A stretch of DNA of 64,000 nucleotides from Aliihoeflea sp023389195 (GTDB lineage: Bacteria > Pseudomonadota > Alphaproteobacteria > Rhizobiales > Rhizobiaceae), in the NCBI GenBank assembly GCA_023389195.1, contig JAEWET010000021.1:1-64000 (forward strand), written 5' to 3'. Below, piece by piece: positions 24,536 to 32,031 of this stretch. The notes beneath the pieces were generated by a model. The model was given only the letters and a program-made list of their open reading frames with translations, was not told where the DNA came from and did not search any database. The position numbers and the translations under genes were made by a program. Each line of letters begins with the position of its first letter. Position 1 is the stretch's first letter.

Positions 24536-26149
24536 ATGCGCGCGAGCGGAAAATTGCTGGCCCTTGGCGCCGCTCTCGTCGCGGCCGCCGCCATCCGCCG
24601 CGCTTTCACGCTGCCGCCGCGCGCCTTGCCCGAACCCGGCCCCGCCCCTGATGTGAGCCAGACGACGCTCGCCCGCATGACCCGACCTTCGGTCGACGCG
24701 CACCCGGGCCTCTCCGGCGTCTATCTTCTCGCCGACGGACCGGAAGCTTTCGCCACGCGCATGTCGCTCGCCCGCCAGGCCGAAAAGACGCTCGACCTGC
24801 AATATTACATCTGGCGCGGCGACCGCACCGGCACGATGCTTCTCGAAGAAGTGCTCGACGCCGCCGATCGCGGCGTGCGCGTCCGGCTTCTCCTCGACGA
24901 CAACGGCATCGACGGGCTCGACCAGGTGCTGTTCGCGCTCGATCGCCACCCGCGCGTCGAGGTACGGCTGTTCAATCCCTTCCCTGTCCGCTGGCCGAAG
25001 GTGCTGGGCTATGTCTTCGACTTTCCGCGCCTGAACCGGCGCATGCACAACAAAAGCTTCACCGTCGACGGACAGGCGACGGTCATCGGCGGCCGCAACA
25101 TCGGCGACGAATATTTCGGCGTCGCCGACGGCCCGCTATTCGCCGATCTCGACGTCCTCGCCATCGGCCCGGTGGTGGATGAGGTGGCGATGCAATTCGA
25201 GGCCTACTGGAACGCCGCATCCTCCTTCCCGGCCCGCCTGCTCCTGCGCCGCGTCGGCCCGCGCAGCCTGCGCCGCCTGCGCAAACGATCCTCCATCGTC
25301 GAGCGCGACCCGACCGCGCGGCGCTATCTGAAGGCCGTGCGCGACCTCGAGATCGTGCGCCAGCTCGCCGAGGCGCGGCTGCCGATGGAATGGGCGAAGG
25401 TGTCGCTCCTGCACGACGATCCCGGCAAGGCGCTCGGGCATCTGAAAAGGGCCGAGGGCAGCGACGCGCGGCTTTCAGGCCTGCTCGAAAACGCCATCGG
25501 CACGCCGAAGCGCGAGCTTGCCATCATCGCCGGTTACTTCGTGCCGGGCAAACGCGGCGTCGCCAATCTGCGCGCACTGAGAGCGCGCGGCGTCGACGTC
25601 TCGATCCTGACCAACGCCTACGAGGCAACCGATGTCGGCGCGGTCCACGCCGGCTACGCCCCCTACCGGCGGCAGTTGCTGCGTGCCGGCATCCGCCTGT
25701 TCGAGATGTGCGACGGCGCGCGGCAGGCGCCCTCCCGGCGCGAGCGGCGCAAGGGTTCGCGGCTCGGCGTCTCGGGCCGCTTGCGCGGCTCGGGCAGCGG
25801 CTCGGCCTCGGCCCTGCGCGCTGGCGCGTCGACACTGCACGCCAAGACCTTCGCGGTCGACCGCGAGCGCCTTTTCGTCGGCTCGTTCAACTTCGACCCG
25901 CGCTCCATCGACCTGAACACCGAAATGGGCATCGTCATCGAATCGCCGCTTCTGGCCGGCCTCGTCGCCGACGCCTTCGACGACGTGGTGCCGGAGAACG
26001 CCTATGAACTTGCGCTGTCCGAACACCGCGGGCTCATCTGGAAGCGGCCCGACCTATCGGCCCCGCTCCGGCGCGAACCCGGCATGGGGCTGCGCGACCG
26101 GCTGGCGATCGGCATCCTGAAGCGCCTCGACATCGAGTGGCTGCTCTAG
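24536..26149 (+). CDS. Phospholipase D family protein, cardiolipin synthase-like (ClsC type)
   Basis: The 537-residue product starts at the ATG at 24536, seven bases after GGAGG. It carries two complete HxK(x)4D motifs: MHNKSFTVDGQATVIGGRN in the middle and LHAKTFAVDRERLFVGSFNF near the C-terminus, followed by SIDLNTEMGIVIESP. The N-terminus is a hydrophobic anchor (LLALGAALVAAAAIRRAF). Length and motif spacing fit the ClsC-like branch, which makes cardiolipin from phosphatidyl lipids. Transport or hydrolysis roles are also possible. It is on the plus strand, inserted between two minus-strand gene groups. Confidence 0.88.
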   Translation: MRASGKLLALGAALVAAAAIRRAFTLPPRALPEPGPAPDVSQTTLARMTRPSVDAHPGLSGVYLLADGPEAFATRMSLARQAEKTLDLQYYIWRGDRTGTMLLEEVLDAADRGVRVRLLLDDNGIDGLDQVLFALDRHPRVEVRLFNPFPVRWPKVLGYVFDFPRLNRRMHNKSFTVDGQATVIGGRNIGDEYFGVADGPLFADLDVLAIGPVVDEVAMQFEAYWNAASSFPARLLLRRVGPRSLRRLRKRSSIVERDPTARRYLKAVRDLEIVRQLAEARLPMEWAKVSLLHDDPGKALGHLKRAEGSDARLSGLLENAIGTPKRELAIIAGYFVPGKRGVANLRALRARGVDVSILTNAYEATDVGAVHAGYAPYRRQLLRAGIRLFEMCDGARQAPSRRERRKGSRLGVSGRLRGSGSGSASALRAGASTLHAKTFAVDRERLFVGSFNFDPRSIDLNTEMGIVIESPLLAGLVADAFDDVVPENAYELALSEHRGLIWKRPDLSAPLRREPGMGLRDRLAIGILKRLDIEWLL

Positions 26150-26150
26150 C

Positions 26151-26615
26151 TCAAAGTGTCTTCGCCAGTGCCTCGAGCTGATCCGCGCAAACGCCCCAGC
26201 CTTCGTGGAAGCCCATCTTCTCGTGGGCTTCCTTGTCTTCTGACCGCCAGTGGCGCGCCCGCGCGGTGTAGCGGGTCTTTCCGCCCTCGTCGGCAAAGGT
26301 GACGATGCCGGTGAAGAACGGCTTTTCCGACGGCACCCAGCCGGCCGTGTAGGCGTCGGTGAAGACGATCTTCTCGTTCGGCACGATTTCCAGATAGACG
26401 CCGTCATTTGGATATTCATTGCCGTCCGGATCGCGCATGACGATGAACGACCGTCCGCCGGGACGTGGATCGACGTCGACCTTCGCGATCGTCCAAGGCG
26501 CCGGCACGAACCATTTCGGCAGGAGCTCGGCGTCGGTCCAGCAGCGGAAGAGCGTCTCGCGCGGGGCGTCGAGAAGGCGGGTGAGGACGAGTTCGTGTTC
26601 GGTCTCGGGGGTCAT
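26151..26615 (-). CDS. SRPBCC/AHSA1 family protein
   Basis: The 154-residue product has the START-like AHSA1 fold: VLTRLLDAPRETLFRCWTDA, LPKWFVPAPWTIAKVDVDPR, the GGRSFIVMRDPDG strand and the long C-terminal helix HEKMGFHEGWGVCADQLEAL. These cavities bind hydrophobic ligands or assist stability. The exact role is unknown. It lies 73 bases after the ECF42-like sigma gene on the same strand and is a usual companion there. Its 3' end meets that of the cardiolipin synthase gene with one base between. Confidence 0.88.
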   Translation of the reverse strand: MTPETEHELVLTRLLDAPRETLFRCWTDAELLPKWFVPAPWTIAKVDVDPRPGGRSFIVMRDPDGNEYPNDGVYLEIVPNEKIVFTDAYTAGWVPSEKPFFTGIVTFADEGGKTRYTARARHWRSEDKEAHEKMGFHEGWGVCADQLEALAKTL

Positions 26616-26688
26616 GGCGATCTCCTTCGTGATGTCTGATCCAAGGACGAACCGCAGCCCCGCACACCGACATTCGGCAGACGAAAAT

Positions 26689-27936
26689 CTAGTGCGTCTT
26701 CGCCTGCATGCGGTCCAGATGGCGGCGGATATGGGCGGCTTCGGCCGGGTTGCGCGCGAGCGCGATGGCGCGGTCGAACGCCTCGCGCGCCTCGCGGCAG
26801 CGTTCGAGCTCGAGCAGCAGCCCGCCGCGCAGGCCGTGATAGTTGAAATAGCCGGAAAGCCGGTCGCCGAGCGGTTCGATCAAATCGAGCGCGACCTGCG
26901 CGCCCTGCACCTTCGCCACAGCGACGGCGCGGTTGAGCGTGACGATCGGCGAGGGTTCGACGCGCTCCAGCATCCGGTAGAGGAGCTCGATTTCCGCCCA
27001 GTCGGTTTCCGCCGCCGTCTTCGCGCGGGCATGGAGCGTGGCGATGGCCGCCTGGATCTGGTAGCTGCCGGGCTGGCGGTGGCGAAACGCCTTGTCGACC
27101 AGCGCCAGCCCCTCGCCGATCATCTTGGCGTTCCAGCGCGACCGGTCCTGATCGTCGAGAAGGATGATCTCGCCTGCCGCATCGATGCGCGCTGCGATGC
27201 GCGAATTTTGAAGCAGCATCAGCGCCAGCAGCCCCATGATCTCGGGCTCGGTCGGAAAGATGCGCAAGAGCAACCGGCCGAGTCGGATCGCCTCCTCGCA
27301 CAGCACCGTCGCCGCCTGCCCCGCTTCCGGACGCGACGAATAGCCCTCGTTAAAGACGAGGTAGATCATCGCCGCCACCGCACCGACGCGTTCCGATCGC
27401 GCAATGGCGTCCGGCGTCTCGAACGGCCGGCCGGATGCGGCGATCTTCGCCTTGGCGCGCGTGATCCGCTGCTCCATCGCTGCTTCCGAGACGAGGAAGG
27501 CGCGCGCGATCTGCGGGACGGTGAGGCCGGAGACAATGCGCAGCGCCAGCGCCACCTGGTGCTCGGCCGGCAGCGCCGGGTCGGAGCACACGAAGAGCAG
27601 GCGCAATATGTCGTCGCGATAGTCGGCGCCGTCGAGACGTTCGGCGAGCGGCGTTTCGACGTCGTCGAGGTCCGACAGCGCGGGCTCGTCCGGCAGCGCA
27701 ACGAGGCGCTTGTCGCGCCGCACCGCGTCGATGCCGACATTGCGCCCGACGAAGATCAGCCAGGCCGCCGGATCGCGCGGGGCACCGTTCTTCGGCCAGT
27801 TCTTCAGCGCCCTCAGGCACGCCTCCTGAAACGCCTCTTCCGCGCGGTCGAGATCGCGGAAGTAGCGCAGCAGGGCACCGACCGCCTGTGGGCGGGCGGC
27901 GGAAATCAGCGTCTCGATGGCGCGGGCGTCGGTCAT
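26689..27936 (-). CDS. ECF42-type RNA polymerase sigma factor with C-terminal extension
   Basis: The 415-residue product has a short sigma region 2 (AVGALLRYFRDLDRAEEAFQ to VGRNVGIDAVRRDK) and region 4 (RIVSGLTVPQIARAFLVSEA, then AMEQRITRAKAKI). About 230 residues follow with the conserved MIYLVFNEGYSS block and TPR-like helices (ETDWAEIELLYRMLERVEPS, LNRAVAVAKVQGAQVALDLI). This is the ECF42 layout, in which the extension replaces a separate anti-sigma factor. ECF42 genes are typically next to a DGPF/YciI-like protein, and that gene overlaps here by four bases (ATGA). The stimulus is unknown. Confidence 0.93.
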   Translation of the reverse strand: MTDARAIETLISAARPQAVGALLRYFRDLDRAEEAFQEACLRALKNWPKNGAPRDPAAWLIFVGRNVGIDAVRRDKRLVALPDEPALSDLDDVETPLAERLDGADYRDDILRLLFVCSDPALPAEHQVALALRIVSGLTVPQIARAFLVSEAAMEQRITRAKAKIAASGRPFETPDAIARSERVGAVAAMIYLVFNEGYSSRPEAGQAATVLCEEAIRLGRLLLRIFPTEPEIMGLLALMLLQNSRIAARIDAAGEIILLDDQDRSRWNAKMIGEGLALVDKAFRHRQPGSYQIQAAIATLHARAKTAAETDWAEIELLYRMLERVEPSPIVTLNRAVAVAKVQGAQVALDLIEPLGDRLSGYFNYHGLRGGLLLELERCREAREAFDRAIALARNPAEAAHIRRHLDRMQAKTH

Positions 27937-28316
27937 GAAGCGTGTTTGTCCTTGTCCCGCTCGCGCATGTAGCCGACCGGTCGGATTTCATAGGAGCCGC
28001 CGCCGGGATTGGCTTCGGCCAAATCCTTCGAGAAGGCGAGCGCCTCGTCGAGAGTGTCGAAATCGACGAGGTAGAAGCCGAGAAACTGCTCCTTGGTCTC
28101 GGCGAAGGGCCCGTCGATGACGAGCGGTTCGCCGCCTGCCTTGCGCAGCGTGGTGGCGGCCGTCGTCGGCAACAGGCGCGCGACAGGGCCGAGCCTGCCC
28201 GACCGCTCGACAGGCTGCAGCACGGCGTCGAGACGCGCCATGACGGCGTCGTCCTCCTCCTTGGTCCACTGGCCGACCGTGTCTTCATGGTTGTAGCAAA
28301 GAATGGCGTAGAGCAT
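27933..28316 (-). CDS. YciI-like/DGPF domain protein
   Basis: The 127-residue product starts at the ATG at 28316 (MLYAILCYNHEDTVGQWTKE). It includes the family motif PLVIDGPFAETKEQFLGFYL, whose DGPF gives the older domain name, and ALAFSKDLAEANPGGGSYEI. It is a ferredoxin-like dimeric protein associated with ECF42 sigma factors. It is the first gene of the operon and overlaps the sigma gene by ATGA, so the two are made together. An enzymatic role is suspected but unproven. Confidence 0.92.
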   Translation of the reverse strand: MLYAILCYNHEDTVGQWTKEEDDAVMARLDAVLQPVERSGRLGPVARLLPTTAATTLRKAGGEPLVIDGPFAETKEQFLGFYLVDFDTLDEALAFSKDLAEANPGGGSYEIRPVGYMRERDKDKHAS

Positions 28317-28416
28317 GTCCTGGCCTCGCGCGCTTGATGAAAAGACGAACGACGACAGGCGTAGCCGACAGATACCGCTGCGGCAATTTGGAAAATTTGC
28401 GCGGCAGCGCGCAAAC

Positions 28417-28449
28417 AAAAGCCCCGCCGGCAGGACCGGCGGGGCTTTT
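28417..28449. terminator. Bidirectional terminator downstream of rpsP
   Basis: A perfect 14-bp inverted repeat (28417-28430 and 28436-28449) with a five-base loop has A and T tracts at its ends. It closes the ffh-rpsP operon and isolates it from the YciI gene further along the same strand. Confidence 0.95.
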
Positions 28450-28469
28450 GAATTTTGCTGAAGCCTCGC

Positions 28470-28898
28470 TTACGAAGCGGCTTCTTCCGAAGTCTCTTCG
28501 GCGGCCGGTGCCTTGGCGGCTTCGGCTGCAGCAGCCTCGTCGGCGGCCTTCTTGGCGGCGGCGTCTTCCTCGGCCTTCTTCTGGGCGGCGACGCGCTCCT
28601 GGGCCTTCTGGCCGGGCTCGGCCTTCTTCGGGTTGTTGCGGGCTTCGCGCTTGACGATGCCGGCCTGGTCGAGGAAGCGCAGCACGCGGTCGGTCGGCTG
28701 GGCGCCGTGGTCGAGCCAATGCTGGATGCGCTCATTGTTGAGCTTCACGCGCTCGCCATCCTTGGGCAGCGTCGGGTTCCACGAGCCGACCTGCTCGATG
28801 AAGCGGCCGTCGCGGGGCGAACGGACGTCGGCGATGACGACGTGGTAGTAGGGGCGCTTCTTGGAGCCGGCGCGGGCGAGGCGGATTTTCAGTGCCAT
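28470..28898 (-). CDS. rpsP: 30S ribosomal protein S16
   Basis: The 142-residue product has the S16 core in residues 1-80: MALKIRLARAGSKKRPYYHV, VADVRSPRDGRFIEQVGSWN-type sequence and GAQPTDRVLRFLDQAGI. Beyond it is a long alanine, lysine and glutamate-rich tail (about 55 residues) typical of alphaproteobacterial S16. S16 is needed for 30S assembly. It follows chorismate mutase and ffh on the same strand. The rimM, trmD and rplS genes that usually come next are absent; a strong terminator follows instead. Confidence 0.97.
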   Translation of the reverse strand: MALKIRLARAGSKKRPYYHVVIADVRSPRDGRFIEQVGSWNPTLPKDGERVKLNNERIQHWLDHGAQPTDRVLRFLDQAGIVKREARNNPKKAEPGQKAQERVAAQKKAEEDAAAKKAADEAAAAEAAKAPAAEETSEEAAS

Positions 28899-28925
28899 TT
28901 CAGTTCTCCTGGAAAAGTTCGGTTT

Positions 28926-29243
28926 TTATGCGTTTTCGTGTTTCTCAGAGGCGATCGCCTCGTGATGGCGGATGACTTCGCGGACGATGAAGTTCAAAAA
29001 CTTCTCCGCGAAATCGGGGTCGAGATTGGCGTCGTCGGCAAGCCGGCGAAGCCGTTCGATCTGTGTCTTCTCGCGCGCCGGATCGGCCGGCGGCAGGCCG
29101 TGCTCGGCCTTCAGCTTGCCGACCGCTTGCGTGCAGCGGAAGCGCTCTGCGAGCATGTGGATCAGCGCCGCATCGATATTGTCGATCGAGGCGCGGTAGC
29201 CGGCGAGGAGGTCGCGCGCGCGTTGGGTATCGTCCTGCATCAT
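28926..29243 (-). CDS. Chorismate mutase (AroQ class)
   Basis: The 105-residue product starts at one of two adjacent ATGs (29243 or 29240). The AroQ pattern is present: YRASIDNIDAALIHMLAERF, the basic CTQAVGKLKAEHGLPPADPA segment and the third helix FAEKFLNFIVREVIRHHEAI. It rearranges chorismate to prephenate for phenylalanine and tyrosine. Its place between ffh and rpsP is conserved in Hyphomicrobiales. It lies seven bases after ffh, so it is cotranscribed with the SRP gene. Confidence 0.92.
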   Translation of the reverse strand: MMQDDTQRARDLLAGYRASIDNIDAALIHMLAERFRCTQAVGKLKAEHGLPPADPAREKTQIERLRRLADDANLDPDFAEKFLNFIVREVIRHHEAIASEKHENA

Positions 29244-29250
29244 CGTCTCC

Positions 29251-30828
29251 TCACTTCTTCTTCGGCAGGCCTGGAAGGCCGCCGAGACCCGGCAATCCGC
29301 CGCCGCCCAATCCAGGAAGACCACCGGGCAATCCACCGCCCATGCCGGGCAGTCCATTGCCCAGACCGGACGCCTGCACCTGCTTCTGCAGGGCTTCGAG
29401 CTGCTTGGGGTCCATCTTGGAAAGGTCGGGCATGCCGCCGCCAAGTCCGCCGAGACCGCCCATGCCGCCGAGCCCCATCTTGGAGGCCATGCCGCCCATC
29501 AGGCCGCGCATCATGCCGCCGCCCTTGCCCTTGCCGCCCATGGCTTTCATCATGTCGGCCATCTGGCGGTGCATCTTCAGGAGCTTGTTGATCGCCGCGG
29601 CGTCGGTGCCGGAACCCGCCGCGATGCGCTTCTTGCGCGAATGCTTCAAGAGGTCCGGATTGCCGCGCTCGGCCTTGGTCATCGACTGGATGATGGCGAT
29701 CTGGCGGGCGAAGGTCTTGTCGTCGAAACCGGCGGTCGCGATCTGGTCCTTCATCTTGCCCATGCCGGGCATCATGCCCATGATCCCGCCCATGCCGCCC
29801 ATCTTCTGCATCTGGCGAAGCTGGTCGGCGAGGTCGTCGAGATCGAACTTGCCGGCCTGCATCTTCTTGGCCATCGCCTGCGCCTTTTCGGCGTCGATGG
29901 TCTCGGATGCGCGCTCGACGAGCGAGACGATGTCGCCCATGCCGAGGATGCGGTCGGCGATGCGCTTGGGATAGAACTCCTCCAGCGCATCCATCTTTTC
30001 GCCGGTGCCGATCAGCTTGATCGGCTTGCCGGTGACGGCGCGCATCGAAAGCGCGGCGCCGCCGCGCCCGTCGCCGTCCATGCGGGTCAGGACGAGGCCG
30101 GTTATGCCGACTCTGGCGTCGAAGTTCTGCGCGAGGTTCACCGCGTCCTGGCCGGTCAGCGAATCCGCGACCAGCAGGATTTCATGCGGCTTGGCGACGG
30201 CCTTGATCTCGGCCATCTCCGCCATCAGCGGCTCGTCGATATGGGTGCGGCCGGCCGTGTCGAGGATGACGACGTCATGGCCGCCGAGCTTGGCCGCCTG
30301 CACCGCGCGCCGCGCGATGTCGACCGGCGACTGGCCGGCGACGATCGGCAGCGTCGCAACCTGCGTCTGCTCGCCGAGCTGGCGCAACTGCTCCTGCGCG
30401 GCCGGGCGGCGCGTGTCGAGCGAGGCCATCAGGATCTTCTTGCCCTGGCGCGCGGTCAGCCGCTTGGCGATCTTGGCCGAGGTCGTCGTCTTGCCCGAGC
30501 CCTGCAGGCCGACCATCATGATGACGACGGGCGCGGGCGCATTGAGATCGATGGTCGCGCCTTCCGCGCCCAGCATCTCGACCAGCTCGTCATGGACGAT
30601 CTTGACGACCATCTGGCCGGGCTTGATCGACTTCAGAACTTCCGCGCCGACGGCCTTGGCCTTGACCTTGTCCGTGAAGGACCGGACGACTTCGAGCGCG
30701 ACGTCGGCCTCGATCAGCGCACGGCGAACCTCGCGCAGCGCCGCCGAGACGTCTGCCTCGGAAAGCGCGCCGCGGCCCGTCAGGCCGTTCAGGATGGAGC
30801 CAAGCCGCTCCTGAAGTGATTCAAACAT
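29251..30828 (-). CDS. ffh: Signal recognition particle protein
   Basis: The 525-residue product starts at the ATG at 30828 (MFESLQERLGSILNGLTGRG). The GTPase domain shows GLQGSGKTTTSAKIAKRL (G1), DTRRPAAQEQLRQLGEQ, DTAGRTHIDEPLM (G3) and LTRMDGDGRGGAALS (G4/G5 region). The M domain follows with PDLLKHSRKKRIAAGSGT, the RNA-binding arginine-serine-glycine loop. The C-terminus is an unusual methionine-glycine and then leucine-proline-glycine repeat (GGGLPGGLPGLGGGGLPGLG). Ffh with 4.5S RNA targets inner-membrane proteins. The 4.5S RNA gene is not in this window. Confidence 0.97.
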   Translation of the reverse strand: MFESLQERLGSILNGLTGRGALSEADVSAALREVRRALIEADVALEVVRSFTDKVKAKAVGAEVLKSIKPGQMVVKIVHDELVEMLGAEGATIDLNAPAPVVIMMVGLQGSGKTTTSAKIAKRLTARQGKKILMASLDTRRPAAQEQLRQLGEQTQVATLPIVAGQSPVDIARRAVQAAKLGGHDVVILDTAGRTHIDEPLMAEMAEIKAVAKPHEILLVADSLTGQDAVNLAQNFDARVGITGLVLTRMDGDGRGGAALSMRAVTGKPIKLIGTGEKMDALEEFYPKRIADRILGMGDIVSLVERASETIDAEKAQAMAKKMQAGKFDLDDLADQLRQMQKMGGMGGIMGMMPGMGKMKDQIATAGFDDKTFARQIAIIQSMTKAERGNPDLLKHSRKKRIAAGSGTDAAAINKLLKMHRQMADMMKAMGGKGKGGGMMRGLMGGMASKMGLGGMGGLGGLGGGMPDLSKMDPKQLEALQKQVQASGLGNGLPGMGGGLPGGLPGLGGGGLPGLGGLPGLPKKK

Positions 30829-31143
30829 CCGCCGTCCTTTATTCTCGTGCGTCGTCGCCCGAGAGGTAGTGCGTGCCGCGCCGAAACCCAACAGCCAAAG
30901 CAGAACGACACCCGGGGGCGCATGGCGCTGCCGGGTGTTGACCTCCGGGATCGGCCCTCCTACTCTGGAAAGGGTGCCCCGGTCGGCTGCTCGGAGTTGT
31001 CACTCGTCGCGGAAACTGGGGCCTTTGACCGCAAAAACCCGGCGGAGTCAAGGCAAGCGCTCTCTCCATCGTGATGTGCAACCCATGGACGCATGTCGCG
31101 AACGACCTAAGGTTAGGTTCGGCCAGGCACAGGAGGTCCCGCC
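30829..31143. other. Intergenic region between ffh and DUF6152 gene
   Basis: This 315-base gap separates divergent genes. An 8-bp stem (ACACCCGG at about 30908 with CCGGGTGT at about 30933) encloses a 17-base loop. Another short inverted pair (TTTGAC and GTCAAG) lies near 31022-31052. No 4.5S RNA signature was found despite the ffh neighbour, and no open frame with good codon use is present. Confidence 0.4.
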
Positions 31144-31527
31144 ATGCGACATTCATTCTTGCGCGTCTGCGTGCTCGCAAGCACGCTTGCAGCGGCAGCG
31201 GTTCCGCCCGCGAGCGCCCATCACGGCTGGTCCTGGGCCGAGGAGGAGTTCTCCGAATTGACCGGGACCGTCCGCGCCGTTTTTCTCGGCAATCCTCACG
31301 CGCGCATCGAAATCGAGGTCGAGGGCGAAATCTGGTCGGTCGAGCTCGCGCCGCCCGCGGCCACCGCCCGCGCCGGCTTCACAGAAGGGGCGGTGTCGAC
31401 GGGCGAAGAGGCGACCGTCGTCGGCCATCGCTCGCTCGACGCCAACGAGCGCGTCTTCAAGGCCGTCCGGGTCATCGTCGGCGACGAGACTTACGACGTC
31501 TATCCGCGCAGGCTGCCGCCGGCCTGA
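31144..31527 (+). CDS. DUF6152 exported protein
   Basis: The 127-residue product has a signal peptide (VCVLASTLAAAAVPPASA) followed directly by HHGWSWAEEEFSELTGTV, the histidine-tryptophan start typical of DUF6152. The beta-rich remainder (NPHARIEIEVEGEIWSVEL to TYDVYPRRLP) resembles an OB-like fold. It should be periplasmic, and the N-terminal histidines may bind metal. Three bases separate it from the membrane protein gene downstream, so the two form an operon and possibly a functional pair. Confidence 0.8.
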   Translation: MRHSFLRVCVLASTLAAAAVPPASAHHGWSWAEEEFSELTGTVRAVFLGNPHARIEIEVEGEIWSVELAPPAATARAGFTEGAVSTGEEATVVGHRSLDANERVFKAVRVIVGDETYDVYPRRLPPA

Positions 31528-31530
31528 CGC

Positions 31531-31974
31531 ATGGAGCTCCTCGCCGCGCTGGAAACGCTGGCGCCGATCGAGGCGCTCAAGGTCTCGTTCTACGCGTACC
31601 CGATCGTCAACGGCCTGCATATCCTGTCGATCGGAACGCTGGTCGTCTCGGTCATGCTTCTCGACCTGCGCCTTCTCGGCGCGTTCACGAGCCTTCCCGA
31701 AGCGGCCGCGACGCGGATCTTCCGCCGCCTCGCCTTGACCGGCTTCGCCGGCGCCGTTCTGACCGGCGTTCCGATGTTCGCGATCCAGGCGACGACCTAT
31801 GCGTCGAACCCCGCCTTTCGGCTCAAGATGGCGCTTCTCTTCGTTGCCGGACTGAATGCCGTGCTCTTCGCGATGCTGCGCGCGCCGGGGGCACGGCGCG
31901 GAATCGCCGCGCTCTCCCTCGTCCTTTGGCTTTCCGTTCTTTTTGCCGGACGCTTCGTCGGCTTCGTCGAATAG
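31531..31974 (+). CDS. DUF2214/DUF6644-like membrane protein
   Basis: The 147-residue product has four membrane helices, with YPIVNGLHILSIGTLVVSVM first and RLALTGFAGAVLTGVPMFAI later. The histidine in the first helix and the glycine-rich second helix recall small membrane proteins that sit with DUF6152 genes, possibly heme or copper-linked. Domain assignment between DUF2214 and DUF6644 is uncertain. It is the second gene of a two-gene operon and ends at a terminator shared with the converging gene. Confidence 0.65.
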   Translation: MELLAALETLAPIEALKVSFYAYPIVNGLHILSIGTLVVSVMLLDLRLLGAFTSLPEAAATRIFRRLALTGFAGAVLTGVPMFAIQATTYASNPAFRLKMALLFVAGLNAVLFAMLRAPGARRGIAALSLVLWLSVLFAGRFVGFVE

Positions 31975-31977
31975 AAA

Positions 31978-32005
31978 ACGCCGCCCCGGCGAACCGGGAC
32001 GGCGT
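31978..32005. terminator. Hairpin between converging genes
   Basis: A 12-bp stem with one mismatch (31978-31989 and 31994-32005) and a CGAA loop lies between the DUF2214-like gene and the minus-strand membrane protein gene. The T tract is poor. Confidence 0.6.
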
Positions 32006-32031
32006 CGTGTCACGAAGCAAAGCGCTTCAAT

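Noticed and set aside
30829..31143. 4.5S SRP RNA beside ffh
   Set aside because: The highly conserved GGAAGGAAGCAGCC-type loop was not found on either strand.
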